Assembly: GCA_019022495.1 (NCBI GenBank)
Contig: JAFEKR010000066.1
Coordinates: 59,808-123,807, forward strand
Length of the DNA stretch: 64,000 bases
Direction of reading: 5' to 3'
From: Epichloe hybrida
Lineage: Eukaryota > Ascomycota > Sordariomycetes > Hypocreales > Clavicipitaceae
Each line of letters begins with the position of its first letter. Position 1 is the stretch's first letter. The position numbers were made by a program, and so were the translations under genes. Under the pieces are notes generated by a model that had not been told where the DNA came from, searched no databases, and saw only the letters and a program-made list of their open reading frames with translations. Below, one piece after another: positions 45,600 to 58,036 of this stretch.

Positions 45600-48500
45600 C
45601 CGTAATCTAATATAAAGTTATGGAAATTACGTAGGCAATATCTACGCCTTAAACTATGCTATATAACTTAGAGGCAAGCGTGCTATAAGTAACTCTCTTG
45701 CTCTTTGTTAAGCTATACGTAATAATATTGCCTTTTATAATAAAGGTATTATCGTCTTGCATTATCTTATTGCTAATTATAATTACGTATCTAATCTGTG
45801 AGCTTAGATCCTTGTTGTTAGTAAGCGATTTATCTATAAACACAAAGAGCTTTGCCTCTTTAAGAACTAAAGGGATATATTACAGTCCGTGCTGTTAATT
45901 CTTAATCTGCTATTTAAGGCGTTTGTTAAGATATGTAATATCTTTTGTAGAGGGCTCTTAGTGTTAAGCTATAATTAAAAGGTTGTATAAAGCCTCTAGT
46001 TAATATATAGTTGTGATATAGCTTCCTTACGCTTGTTGCTTTATATAATCTTACTTTACTGTTAAGGATTAAGGATTAACTTCCTTGATCTTCTAACTCT
46101 AACCTTTCTAGGTTAAGATTAGCGAATTATTAGTGTTTTAGGTTAAGATACAGCTGTTGAAGATAAGGGGGTTCTTAGTGGTTAATTATTGCTTTTCTTT
46201 AGCTATGAAATTAGCCTTCTAGAGCTCTTTCTCTTCTTTTTGGAAGAAGTTATTGTTACTTAGGCCTAATGTATTATTAGTTTATATTCTAACGATGCTA
46301 AAGAGATTCTTATTATTTAGGGCTGTGATTAATAAGCAGGGATTGTAGGTTAAGGTTGTTATATTGAGGTTATCCCTGTGGTAATGGAAGTACGTTGCTT
46401 ACTAGTGGGTTCTAGCCTCTGTAATCCTATAAAGAGGTCTAATTAATTTAATTATAGTCCTTTCTAGAAAGAGATATGTAATTTGCTTTAGTAATCTCAT
46501 GATAATTAGCCTCGTTAGTATTATGTGCGATTAAGTGTAAGCTTACGTAATATTACGAATCTAAAGGTAAATGCCTCTTCTTTTTAATAATAAAGCGATA
46601 GCTATGATAAGGCGTTGGCTTGCTCGTTGTATTGTTAGCAATTGTGTTAGGATGAATTCCTTTCCTTTGTTATTATGGCCTTATATAATGAGATAAGATT
46701 TCTTGTATAGTAAGTCCGTTCCTTTGCCTTTAATTTCTCTGACTATATAAGAATTAAAGATTCTGTGACCTCCGTGCTTCGCTAGGTTGAACTTAATGAA
46801 TTTGAACACATTACGAGCTTATAAAGCATTGATCTTAGCTTAATTAAACTACTTAAAGGGTTTTCCTAGGGTCGTAATCCTTCCTTCTTAGTAAAGCTAA
46901 AGGGTAAGGTTCTAATTAGCCTCTTCCTTTACTATAAGAAACGCTATACTTAGCATCCCTCTAGTTATAACCTCTTAAATAAAGGCCTCCTCTTAATCTT
47001 TATTTATAAGTATATAAAGCTAAACTAGGCTAATGTCCTTCTTAGGGCTATAAGGTCTTCTTTTCCTTACTTTTATTCCTTTAAGGCGTAGTAATAAGTC
47101 TTTAACTTAATAGCTTCCCCTTAGGGCCTTTTAGGCTTTATAAGCCTCTTTATTAGACTCTCCTACACTTATAAATTACACTATAAGGGCCTTTCTTAGT
47201 CTCCCTTACTTTCTCTTAGCTAGTGCCTATAGCTCTTTGCCTTCTTTTATTAGAGAATCTCTTTTATTAGTAGTAGTTAGTTATATAGCTTCTCCTTTCT
47301 CTATGTTACTTAGCTATTACTCTAGTAGATTATAGGGCTTTATCTCCTGCTACTCTAGCCCCTCTATAATATATAGGTCTTTATAGTAAGGCTTTACTAC
47401 TATAGAGCAGAACTTCGCTAGGCTATAGGGTATGTTAACTATATAAGTCTCTCTATTAGTAGCAAGTAGCTTATAAGGGCTATGCTAGCTACCCTTCTCT
47501 CTCTATATATATATATTAGCCTACAGGGGTAGCTAATATATAAGCGCTATATTAGGGCTATTCTAGGCTTTAAGGGCATTGCAGACCTACTATAAAGCTA
47601 AATAGCGGTAGACTTTATTAGTGGCTTTATAAATTACTTTAGTATATTAAATAACAGAGATGCTTAGCGGTGACTTATCTATTATCTATAGGTAGCCTCT
47701 AAAGACTAGTATAGTTAGGATAATACTATTTAGGCCTGTAGAGTTATTAATTACCTTAACAGCTATTTAGAGACGTTGCTCTAGCGTAAGCTCTGTTCTA
47801 ATTAAGTCTATAATAATATTATAGGCTTGGCGTAAAGGTCCGTGGTATCTCTTAACTTTTCTAATGCTATTATAGGCTTTAATTAGTATCTTACTAGTTT
47901 TAATTAATATTAATTAAGCATAATACCTAAATTTAGCGGAAGTAAAGTTGTTGCTAGCATTATGGATAATCTAATCTAGAGGTCTGAGATAAGTATTAAT
48001 CTAATATTCGCGGATTGTATCCTAGATATCTTAAGCCTTCTACTTCTTTAAATTAAGGAATTAGGCTACCTAGAATAATATTGCTAAATTAATGATGTGA
48101 AGCACTAGTTAGCTATTAATCTGCATGATATTAATAATAATCTCGTAGTTAAATTCGTAGTTATCTTTAATTATAAACTTAAACCAACCAGGGGCCTTTC
48201 CATGCATCTAGTAATAGTAGTAGACTTTAGTTAATTCCTTAATTGCCTAGCGTTTAACTTTATAACTAGCTTAGTAAAGGATCTTTATAAGCTATTAAAT
48301 AAAAGGGTAACTAAGTTAATAATATAATTAACGGATATCTCCTTCTGAAAGGTAAAAGGTAACTGTTTCCTTCGCTTCTAGTAACTACTAAGGATGTCCC
48401 CATTATTACATAATAGGTATAGTCTTGTTGCCTTGGATAAGTACGTTAGTAAGGTTATTAATCTTAACTTATATTTTATTTATATTAGTAATTAAGAAGA

Positions 48501-49260
48501 GAAAGGGGGTAGCTATGTTAAGGATATAAAATTCAAGCTCTCTAAGCTCTATAGGCATATAAAGGATTCCTCTTGTAACTGCTAATCTGGCGCTAAATAT
48601 GATAATTTAGGGTTCGTAGGGGGTTACCTTTAATAAAGGCGTTAATCTTAATAGAGCCTTCACTTATGCCTCTCCTATAGTTAACTTTCCCGCGGCGCTA
48701 GTATTAGGTATAATCCCTCTAAAGACCTCTTTAGAATAGCGTTCTTTAGAGACGTAATAGATTAAGCCTTTATTGCACTCTTATGGCTTGTAGAGCTCTT
48801 GTTTAAGGAATGCGTGTTGAAAAGCTTAATTATGCAAGGTTACTAGGATATTAATATTAGTAGCGTTATAGTTAGTCTGTGGTCCTAAATAGAAGAATTG
48901 TGTAATGCTTAGATATACTATTAATAGTAGCTCCTTAACATTATTATTATTATCTTTGGCTTCTATATAAGCTATAAGATATGCTTCCTAATTCTTACCC
49001 AAGCCTTTATTAGGCTTATTATTATTCTGCCCTTTATAGGAGGTAAGGAATACTTAGAATCTCTTCTCTAAAGGGGGTGTATAGTATGTCTTACTAGCCT
49101 ACTAGTAGTCTTTCTCCTTTTAACACTCTTTAGCAAAGTAATTAGAAGACTAGTAGCCACTCTTACTACATATAAAGTAGCGCTTAGTGCTTAGCCTAGG
49201 GCTTTATCTATAATAGCTTCCTCTGCTACGGGATTATTATTTATACTAATGATTAGTAAA
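45600..49260 (-). pseudogene. RIP-broken gag-pol of copia element C
   Basis: The RNase H domain is readable at 45,843-45,649 (SLTNNKDLSSQIRYVII, SLTKSKRVTYSTLASKLYS). A copia zinc knuckle is at about 49,190-49,140 (FICSKSGYxSSNYFAKEC, with Gly-to-Ser and Trp/Cys losses). Integrase and RT must lie between, but I did not delimit them. Gag probably continues to about 50.4 kb. Stops interrupt all frames. Confidence 0.7.
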
Positions 49261-51371
49261 CATAGCCTCTAGAGGGTCTCCTTATTAGTACTAAAGGTAT
49301 TAGGAGGACTTCTTATTTAATTCCGCGATAGTAATTACCTTACGGAGGTCTCTGGCAAGACTTTCAAAGCCTGCGGAGTGTATGTATTCCACTATCTAAT
49401 ATTTAGGCACGCTAGCTATAGCATTTAAGGCTTACTTATAGAGTTTAGTATTTACTATTTTAGTAGGGTATAGGCCTTTGTGAATTTTCTTAAGGGTTAA
49501 TAATATAATCTTAAGGTAATTAAGCTTGCTTTTATTAGGGTTTTTCTTAATTATGCTTTTTAGTGTTATACTACTCTATTTATAGTAATAGAATTACTAG
49601 TTACTTTCTGTCTTAAAGCGTTAACAAATGTAAGCAATTATCTCTTTATAGGAATAGTTATTCCTAAAGAGGTAATTAAGGTAGTATTGCTTAGCATTAC
49701 CTATTAACATAATAGGGAAAGCCTTCTAATAATATGTTCATAGAAGGTTAATTCTATCACACTTGTTTTTAAAGAGCGTAATCTTTAGTGTTAAGAAGTT
49801 ATATAGCTTTCCACTATAGCGGTCACTATCCTTATATATCTTTGTAAGCTCTGAGATCTTCTTTATAATCTAATCTTCAGAGGGGAATTACTATAAAGGC
49901 ACAATTTATTATAAATAATAGTCTACTAGTTATTCTTAATAATAATTATCCAAATGGAGCTATTAATATAATAAGGATTATTACAGGGGTTCTTGTAAGA
50001 GTTTAAGCACTCTCTAGGGTTAGGGAAGGTTAATTTCTAGGGTAGGTTATCAAGGCTATTAATATTAAGGTTCTAGGGGTTTAGAAGATCGTGGTCTTTC
50101 TTATAATCTTTCCTATAACTAAAGGGGCATTAAGGTTTAATAAAGCACTTCCTTAAGTGATGCTAGGATTAAATATCCTAGGCCTTGCCTAACAAGGACG
50201 CTATAATCTCGTAAAGAATTATGTAATTCTCTAATAATATCCTTAGATGCCCTTTTAAAGGTATCTTTAGACTAGCCTTTAAAGTCTTCTTAGAATGATT
50301 CCTATAGGTTATTATCTCTCTAACCTTAATGCTTACTAAGGTTAATGAATCTTGCGATCTGGTTATTAAGCTTAAGCTACATAGTAGTCTCTAGATCTAG
50401 CTTAATAGATTCTTTCTAATTGCTAGAGAAGTCATAAGTAAGCTATTAAAGGCATAAGGGTAAGTCATGCTCTTAGGGTCTTTTAGGGGTAATAGTTAGA
50501 GCCTTGCTATCACTAGTAGCCTTTGCTCTTATGGAAGGTCTAGATTCCTTTACTATCTTTAACTATAAAAGGAACATTACTAATTTATTATTTTTACTAC
50601 TAATTAAGCTCCTGTGTTTGCCTATTGTAGTTACAAGGTTCTTCTTTTGCATTTTAGGAGCGTTATTACTCTAATGAAATTAGAAGATCACGAAAACAGG
50701 AAAAACGGAAGAAAAAGCAGCGGAAGTAGCAAAAGCAATAACAAGAATAAATCGCTAGAGATAAAGAAAGTAACAGAAGTTCTAAAAGTAACTAAAAAAT
50801 GACAGGAAAAGTAATAAGGGAATAATAGGAATTACTACTTCCTGTTTTTTGTAAAAAGAAGGGAAGGAGGTAATCTCTCTTTCTTGCTAATAGGTACGGG
50901 GCGAATAGCACTAATAATAAGGGGGCAAAAATAAGTAGTAAATGCTTATAGGGAGAGATTAAAGGTCTATTAGATAAAGGGAATATTTATAGAGAAGTTA
51001 TAAATGTGTTAGCTAGCTTAGCTAAGGTTGTTTAACGTTAGGTTCGAAATAAATACCTCGCGGTAATAGATTCAGTTGTTTGGTTGGTTTTCTCATAATA
51101 AACAATAAAATCGACAATTAACAATAATATCCCGGATAGATATAACGAAGTTATATCCCTAAGCCTAAGGGTTAATAGATCGATTCCTTAGAAGCCTAAC
51201 AAGCTTGTAACTGGGATTCTAGTCTCTTTCTTTAGCACACTTATACAGTCATGCCTCTCTACCGTAATAACCATTATGGCATAACAAGGGGTAGTGGCAG
51301 TGGTGTCTACAGAAATGTCTCTTCTTATAATACCTAGCTTATCTGTAGTTAGGAAGTTAACTACTAATTAG

Positions 51372-51628
51372 TGTTAGATTCACCAAGGTCCTACGTAAGT
51401 AATAAATCCCGTATAAATTAAAGTCAATAATAGTTAGTTAGCTAGCTAGGAAAGAGGGAGAAGAGAGGGAAAGTCTAGATACTAGGAAAGTAAGCGAAAT
51501 CTATATATAGGGCACAAAAGGGGGTGGCGAATTAATGCAGCCAATCATATCGCGTGCATCGCGCCGGACCCACAATTGGTCCGGTCTTTGGCCACGATTG
51601 AACCGATGAAGATCCGAAGGAATCAACA
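51372..51628 (-). repeat. Right LTR of element C
   Basis: 257 nt. The inner first part is mutated; the outer part is pristine (GCCGGACCCACAATTGGTCC). Confidence 0.93.
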
Positions 51629-51633
51629 TTAAC

Positions 51634-51758
51634 ACTAAAGATATAACTTCTTATAAGGGTATTAGCTAAATAAGAACTAAAGAGATAAGAATAAGAATAA
51701 GAAAAAGACCTTAATTACTTACTTAAATAATAATAAACTATAAGGAAGAAAATAATAC
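51634..51758 (+). pseudogene. Short strip of element E between C and D
   Basis: 125 bp of E gag sequence left between the two copia insertions, Lys-rich in plus-strand reading. It ends in the AATAC duplicated by D. Confidence 0.75.
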
Positions 51759-51989
51759 TGTTGGTTACACCAAGGGATTGGTATGCACTAGTACAACGTA
51801 GGGTCAGGTTCAATGATATAATAAGGTCTAAGGATTAAAGCTATCTACAGCGTTATGTGGCCACAAGAAAAAGGGGACGCGAGACACGTGTGTGCCTTGC
51901 GTACAGGTGCGGCTAATCACAGTGCGGCGCTGCCGCATGTGCTTCACTTTCCTAGTGGTTAACCTAATGTTAACCTAGTTATTATAACA
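51759..51989 (-). repeat. Left LTR of element D
   Basis: 231 nt; outer start intact (TGTTGGTTACACC), inner end mutated (ATTATAACA against GTCGCAACA). Confidence 0.93.
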
Positions 51990-52379
51990 CTAGTAACTTC
52001 TCTTTTTAGGAAGAAAGTGGGGCAGGATAGATCTAGTACTAAAAGAGGGAATTAGTGGGTACATAAATAAAATGATCCTATATAAGGATAAGTAGGTCTG
52101 ATGTTAAATTCGGACTCCCTATTAGTTAATAATGTAATGCAAGAAAAAAATCGCTTAATCCGCGGATTAGGAAGCGGGCTCGATCAGGAGCTCTAAAAGC
52201 TTGAAAAACGCAATAAAAATCAGAATCATTTGAAATGAACACAAGTGGATACGGGGAATTGAAATGAGGGCTTCTTATTGGCTCGGGCATAGTCGGATTG
52301 GGTTCTTGTTAATCTTATCTAGTCTCTAGTCTCTTTACCTAACCTTTAACTTGAATTACGGCTTTGTTTGAGTTAATAA

Positions 52380-55300
52380 AAGTCTTGAGGCTCTTGTTCG
52401 GAGATGCCTTCGTTATTGTGTTAGCAAGGTTATTATTGCCGTTGATCCATTGTACTTCGTAGATCTCTTGTCGCTCGTATGATTACCGAAGTGCTATAAT
52501 ATCGATTATAAGGCGTTTCTCCTTCGTGAAACCTAGCTTTACAAGACACTTATATAATAAAAAAGAGTCTATATATATAATCGTGGGGATGTGGTTAATC
52601 TTCAATCGGTCCGTGATCATATTAAGGGTTATAGTAATTGCATAGGCTATATTAGCACCTTATACTATTAAGTATAGTTTAGAAGCAAGGGCGCTATAGG
52701 TCACACGCTTACTCTTTGTTAAGCTATATATAATAATATTACCTTTTAAGGTAAATGTGTTATCTTTTGCCTCTTCATTGCCGATTATAATTACATATCC
52801 TATCTAGGAACTTAGATCTTTGTTGTTAGCGAGGGATCCATCCACAAACACAAATAACTTCGCATTCTCAAGGTCTAGAGGGATATAATGTAGGCCTTAG
52901 TCTTAATATTAGATTTGCTAGTTAAGTCGCTTATTCAATCAAGTTATATTATCAGGAGTTAGATCTTGATGTTATGCTACGATTAACAGGTTATAAAGGG
53001 CTTTAGGTTAACAGACAGTTGTAATATAACTTCCTCATGCTCGTTATTCAACATAATCTTATTTTATAGTTAGCGATTACAGGTTAATCTACCTAATCTT
53101 CTTACTCTAGCCTTTTTAATAAAGCTCTATCAAGTTATTAGCATTCTAGGTAAGGATATAACTATTAAAGGTAAGGGGATTCTTAGCTAATAGCTTCTGC
53201 TTTAGCTTTACTAAGAAATCCGCCTTCTGTAGTTCCTTCTCTTTAAGGTTATAGAAATCCTAGTTACTAAGGCCTAGCATATCATTAGTCTACATGCCAA
53301 CTACTCCAAAGAGATTATTATTATTCTCTTCCGTAATTAGTAAGCATAGGTTATAGGATAAAGTTATTATCTTAAGCATCTCTTTATAGTAACGGAAGTA
53401 GGTTACGAACTAGTGGGTTCTAGCTTCTGCGATTCCGTATAAAGGCTTAATGACTTCTATAATAGTTCCTTTAGGGAACAGATATGCTATCTACTTAGGC
53501 AATATAGTAATGATTAATCTTGCGAGCTGCGTTTTTGATTGTATGTAAGCTTATGTGATGTCTCGAATCCATAGGATAATTCCTCTGGATTTAAGCGATA
53601 GTGCAATCGCAATAATTAATCATTAGCTTAATCTTTAGATTATTAGGGATTAGGTTAGGATGAATTCCTTCCCTTTATTATTCATCCCTTAAATCATAAG
53701 TCGTGATTTTTTATACGGCGTAGCTATTCCTTTGCCTTTAATTTCTCTTACTATACAAGATTTAAAGAGTCTCTCGTTACCGTGTTTAGCAGGATTGAAC
53801 AGCGTAAATCTAAACACATCGCGGGCTTGCAAAGCATTAATCTTAATCTGATCTAATAGCTTAAAGGGCTTACCTAGAGTTATAATCTTTCCTTCTTAAC
53901 GTAACTAAAGGGCTAGATCCTAATTAGCTTCTTCCTTTGCTATAATAAATGCTACGCTTAACTCGCTATTAGCTATAAGTTCCTCTATTAATGCTTCCTC
54001 TTAGTCTTTGTTTACTAAGTACGCGGTTGCTATGTATTTAGTTCCTATAAGGTTAAATTAAACCATAAGCTTCTTTTGTAGTCTTCTACGCTTTCTCTTA
54101 GGCTATGGTGGTTCCTTATTTATTTCTAAAGCTTTAGGGATAATCTCTTTAATTATTAGGGTCTTGTTTATATCCGTAGCTTAGTCTTTGCCTCTAGGTG
54201 TTAACTTACGAAGTTCTTTAGTATAGTACGGGTTATAATGGTATGGTTTAATAACTATTAATTAGAATCTTATTAGTTTATAGGGCATTTAAAGGGTATA
54301 GGTTTCTCTATTAGTGGTAAGAAGCTTATAGGGGCTATGCTATCTATCTTTCTCTCTCTATATGTATATATCTAACTATAATGGAAGTTAGTGTATTAGT
54401 AGTGTATCTAGGCTATTTTAGGTTCTTAGAGTATTATAAACTTGTTGCTTTGCTAGGAGTTGTCGGACCTTGTTAGTGGCTTTGCGGATTGCTTTAGCTT
54501 GTTAAATGATAGATACACTTGGCGGTGACTTATCAGTTATCCGTGGATATACACTAAAGATAAGAATTATAGGAATAAGGCCATTAGGGCCTGCTAAGTC
54601 GTTCACAGCTTTCATAGCTATCTAAAGTCATTGCTTAGGCGTGAGATCTTAACCTATAGAGTCTGTAATAATTATATAGGCTTGCTATAATAGTCCGTAA
54701 TAGCGTTTAACTTTTCTAATGCTATTATAGGCCTTAACTAGAACTTCATTAATCTTGATTAATAGTAATTGTATATAATGCTTAAATTCTACTAATACAA
54801 AGTTCTTTCTAGTATTATAAATAATCTATTCTAGAGGACCAAGGTAGGTATTAATCTAGTATTCACGTAAGGCGTTCCAAATATCGCGTGCCTTCTACTT
54901 ATTTAGATTAAGGAATTAGGCTACTTAAAACGAGGTTATAGAATTAATAACATAAAGAATAGGTTATCTGTTAATCTAAATAATATTAACTATAATCTTA
55001 TAGTTAAACTCATAGTTGTCTTTGATTGTAAACTTGAATCTACCTAGGGCCTTTCTGTTCATTTAGCAATAGTGGCAAATTTTAGTTAATCGTTTAATGG
55101 CCTTTGCTTCAATGTCATGTCTAGCTCGGTTTAGTATCTTCGTAAGCCGTTTAACTAATAGGTGACTAAATCGTTAATATAGTTAATGGAGTTCTGTTTC
55201 TAATAGGTAGAAAGCTACTGTTTCTCTAGCTTCTAGAGTCCACTAAAGATATCCCTATTTCCTAATAATAGGAACTATCTTATTATCTTAGATTAATACG

Positions 55301-56430
55301 TTTGCAAGGTTATCTACCTTAACGCATAACCTATCCATATCATCTAAAGAGAATAAGAAAGGCGTATGTGTGTTAATCACATAGAAAGGGATGTTACCTA
55401 GCTCTATTAGTATATTAACTACTCCTTTTATAATCGCGCTCCTAGCACTGAATTCGATTATCTTTTCCGGAGTTAGTTCAATCTTTAGCAATAGCATTAA
55501 TCTTAATAAGGATTATACTTATCTGATTCTAGCTGTTAAGATACCTAAGGCTCCTATGTCAGGCATTATCCCTTAGAAAACTTCTTTAGAGTAATATTCC
55601 TTTAAAATATAAGAGGTTTTCATATTATTAAAGGGATTATACTTAAGGTATATATGCTTAAACGATTTATCTCTTAGGATATTAATAACGTCACTATTAA
55701 CTAGTTGAAATCCTAATATAAAGAATTATATAATACTTAGCTAGTTAAACTTTGATATAGAAGTCTCTTTAGTATTGTTATCCTTATCTTCGTTATTGTT
55801 AGACTTAACGAAGGTTTTAGCTAATTCCTACGCTTTATTAGTGAGATTATTAGCTTCTTTAGATACTTAGCCTTTATAGGCCGCGAGGAATACCTAATAC
55901 TTTTTCTCTATTAGTAGTGATTAGTATCTCTTATTCTTCTACTAGCGCTCTTTTACCTCTTTCCAGTCTTTTTCTAGATGGTTTATTAACCAGCATCTGT
56001 TTTTATTATAGACATAGTATCTGCTGTAGTTATAGCCTTAGTTACAGTAACCATAGCCTCTATCTTAACCTTATTAATTATACGGTTGGTTATAATAACG
56101 GTCTGTGAACATCACTTCTGATTCGTTAGCATCAGTGGTACTAACGGTGCTTTAATGAAATTAGGTAGCTGATTTATTAGCTTTAGCAATAGAGATTAAT
56201 TTACGGAGGTCTCTAGCAAGTCCTTTAAAGCTAGGCGAATGATTATATTTAGCTTGCTTACACTCTAGAACACCAGAAATTACGCTTAGGGTCTGATAAT
56301 AGAGTTCTATATTAACTATTAATAGGGGAAAGAGTCCTCTATAAACATATTTAAGAGTTATAAGTAGAATCTCAAGACAATCTAGCTTGGATTTGTCCGG
56401 ATTAGTAGCGATAATATTCCTAAGCATTAT
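52380..56430 (-). pseudogene. RIP-broken gag-pol of copia element D
   Basis: Readable minus-strand pieces from gag to RNase H: a gag segment at 56,427-56,161 (SPSFKGLARDLRKLISIAKA), a zinc knuckle near 56,030-55,970 (YYVYNKNRCW), a protease region at 55,497-55,288 (TPFLFSLDDMDRLCVKVDNL), RNase H at about 52,870-52,640 (SLANNKDLSS) and its tail near 52,440 (INGNNNLANTITKASPNKS). Several Gly, Asp and Trp codons are changed as RIP would do. Gag continues right toward 57.7 kb. No intact protein is expected. Confidence 0.75.
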
Positions 56431-57800
56431 ACTATTCCATTCTTGGCGATAGAACTGTTAGTTGCTTTCTGTTTTAAATTATTAACGAATGTTATTAACT
56501 ATTTATTTATATATAAAGCCTTTATTTACTAGATAATCGAGGTAATACTACTTAGCATTACCTAAAAGTATAATGGGAAGGGCCTTATGTATGTATTCCC
56601 ACAGGAGATTTAGTCTATTGTATTTATTCTAGAATAAGTTAACTTTTAGCGTAAGGAAGTCGTATATCTTCCTACTATAATGGTTATTATCCTTATAGCT
56701 CTTCGTGAGTTCTAAGATCTTTCTTACGATTTAATCTTCAGATAGGATTATCACTGTTTACACAGCTAGGGTCATCTGTTACATTGGTTGTTCCGGGATA
56801 ATCAGCGGAATTATCGGATTTATTAGGGGTTTAGGTATGTTTCTTCCTAGAGGTAGTTGTGTAGCTAGAGGGTTATTTAAAGTGGGATTGTGAGGGTTAT
56901 TAATTAGGGGATTATATATAGGAGGATTATATAGTAAAGGGTAATAGATAGGGGTAGTGTAAATTAAAGGGCTTGTGATTAGAGGGCTTTTAAGGGTAGG
57001 ATTATTTAAAGAGAGGAATTTACCTATAGTGATTTACTTTGTGATTTTGTTTTCAGGCTACTATAGCATTATTTCTTCTTTAAGGACTTGAATTAATGAT
57101 TTAATAATCTTACTACTTTGATTTCAAACAATATAGACGCTATTCTCGCGTAGGTAGTCTCGTAACTTACGTACTAAAGGTTATAAAGCTTAATTAAGTG
57201 TTTCTTTTGTCTAGCTATTAAGGTTATTATAGAAGATCTCCTAAAGGGTAAGATCTTTATATTAACCGCTCTTATAGATATCAATTATCTAAGTAAGATA
57301 GTTATTAAGCTCCTATTCCTTAGTAGTCTAAGGATCTGGTTCTCTTGAGCTCTCCTAGTTAGTAGTAATAACTAAGGTATGTTTTTAAAGTTATAGAGGT
57401 AGGCTTACTTTGTTAGGTCTTAACTAGGTAAGCTGCTTTCCTTTAGTAGTCTATAATAAAGCTTGTTTATTACTTAGGGGTGCTATTGTTAATAGTCTTT
57501 AGCTAGCAAGGCTAAGGGATTTTTAACTAGTAAGGTTAAGGGGTTTTTAATCTCTAGTTTAAGAAGTTATACATAGCTATAAACTCTTGGTTAGTTAATT
57601 AGTTTTCTTATGATAGATAATAGGATTAATTCTTCTATTAATAGTTAGAGACTTACTAATAGAAAAAGTTAAATCCCTAGGAAGCCTAATATCTAGTATC
57701 CGGAGTCTATCTTCCTTTAGCACACTTCCTTAGGTAGCTAAAGGAAGGCCTCTTCTTAAGTGATTCCTAGCTTATCTATGGTTTTTTAACCACTAATCAG

Positions 57801-58031
57801 TGTTAGTTACACTAAGGGATTGGTATGCACTAGTGTAACGTAGGGTCAGGTTCAATGATATAATAAGGTCTAAGGATTGAAGCTATCTACAGCGTTGTGT
57901 GGCCACAAGAAAAAGGGGACGCGAGTCACGTGTGTGCCTCGCGTACGGGTGCGGCCAATCACAGTGCGGCGCTGCCGCACGTGCTCCACTTTCCTAGTGG
58001 TTAACCCGATGTTAACCTAGTTGTCGCAACA
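57801..58031 (-). repeat. Right LTR of element D
   Basis: 231 nt. The inner start is altered (TGTTAGTTACACT), and the outer end is pristine (ACCCGATGTTAACC, GTCGCAACA). Confidence 0.93.
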
Positions 58032-58036
58032 AATAC

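Larger units (their letters stand above)
44876..51628 (-). mobile_element. Ty1/copia element C
   Basis: LTRs of 257 nt (44,876-45,132 and 51,372-51,628; TGTTGGATTCACC...TCAACA) flanked by the exact duplication TTAAC (44,871-44,875 and 51,629-51,633). Coding order on the minus strand runs from gag/zinc knuckle (about 49.2 kb) to RNase H (45.8-45.6 kb). It is inserted in the gag region of element E and is less heavily mutated internally than the gypsy elements. Confidence 0.92.
51759..58031 (-). mobile_element. Ty1/copia element D
   Basis: LTRs of 231 nt (51,759-51,989 and 57,801-58,031; TGTTGGTTACACC...GCAACA) flanked by AATAC (51,754-51,758 and 58,032-58,036). It is 6.27 kb with minus-strand coding. 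The internal region is clearly related to element C (same RNase H, zinc-knuckle and protease layout), while the LTRs differ. Confidence 0.92.

Noticed and set aside
50614..50802. 62-residue ORF near the right end of element C
   Set aside because: Lys/Asn/Ser-rich antisense of the element's coding strand; no motif.
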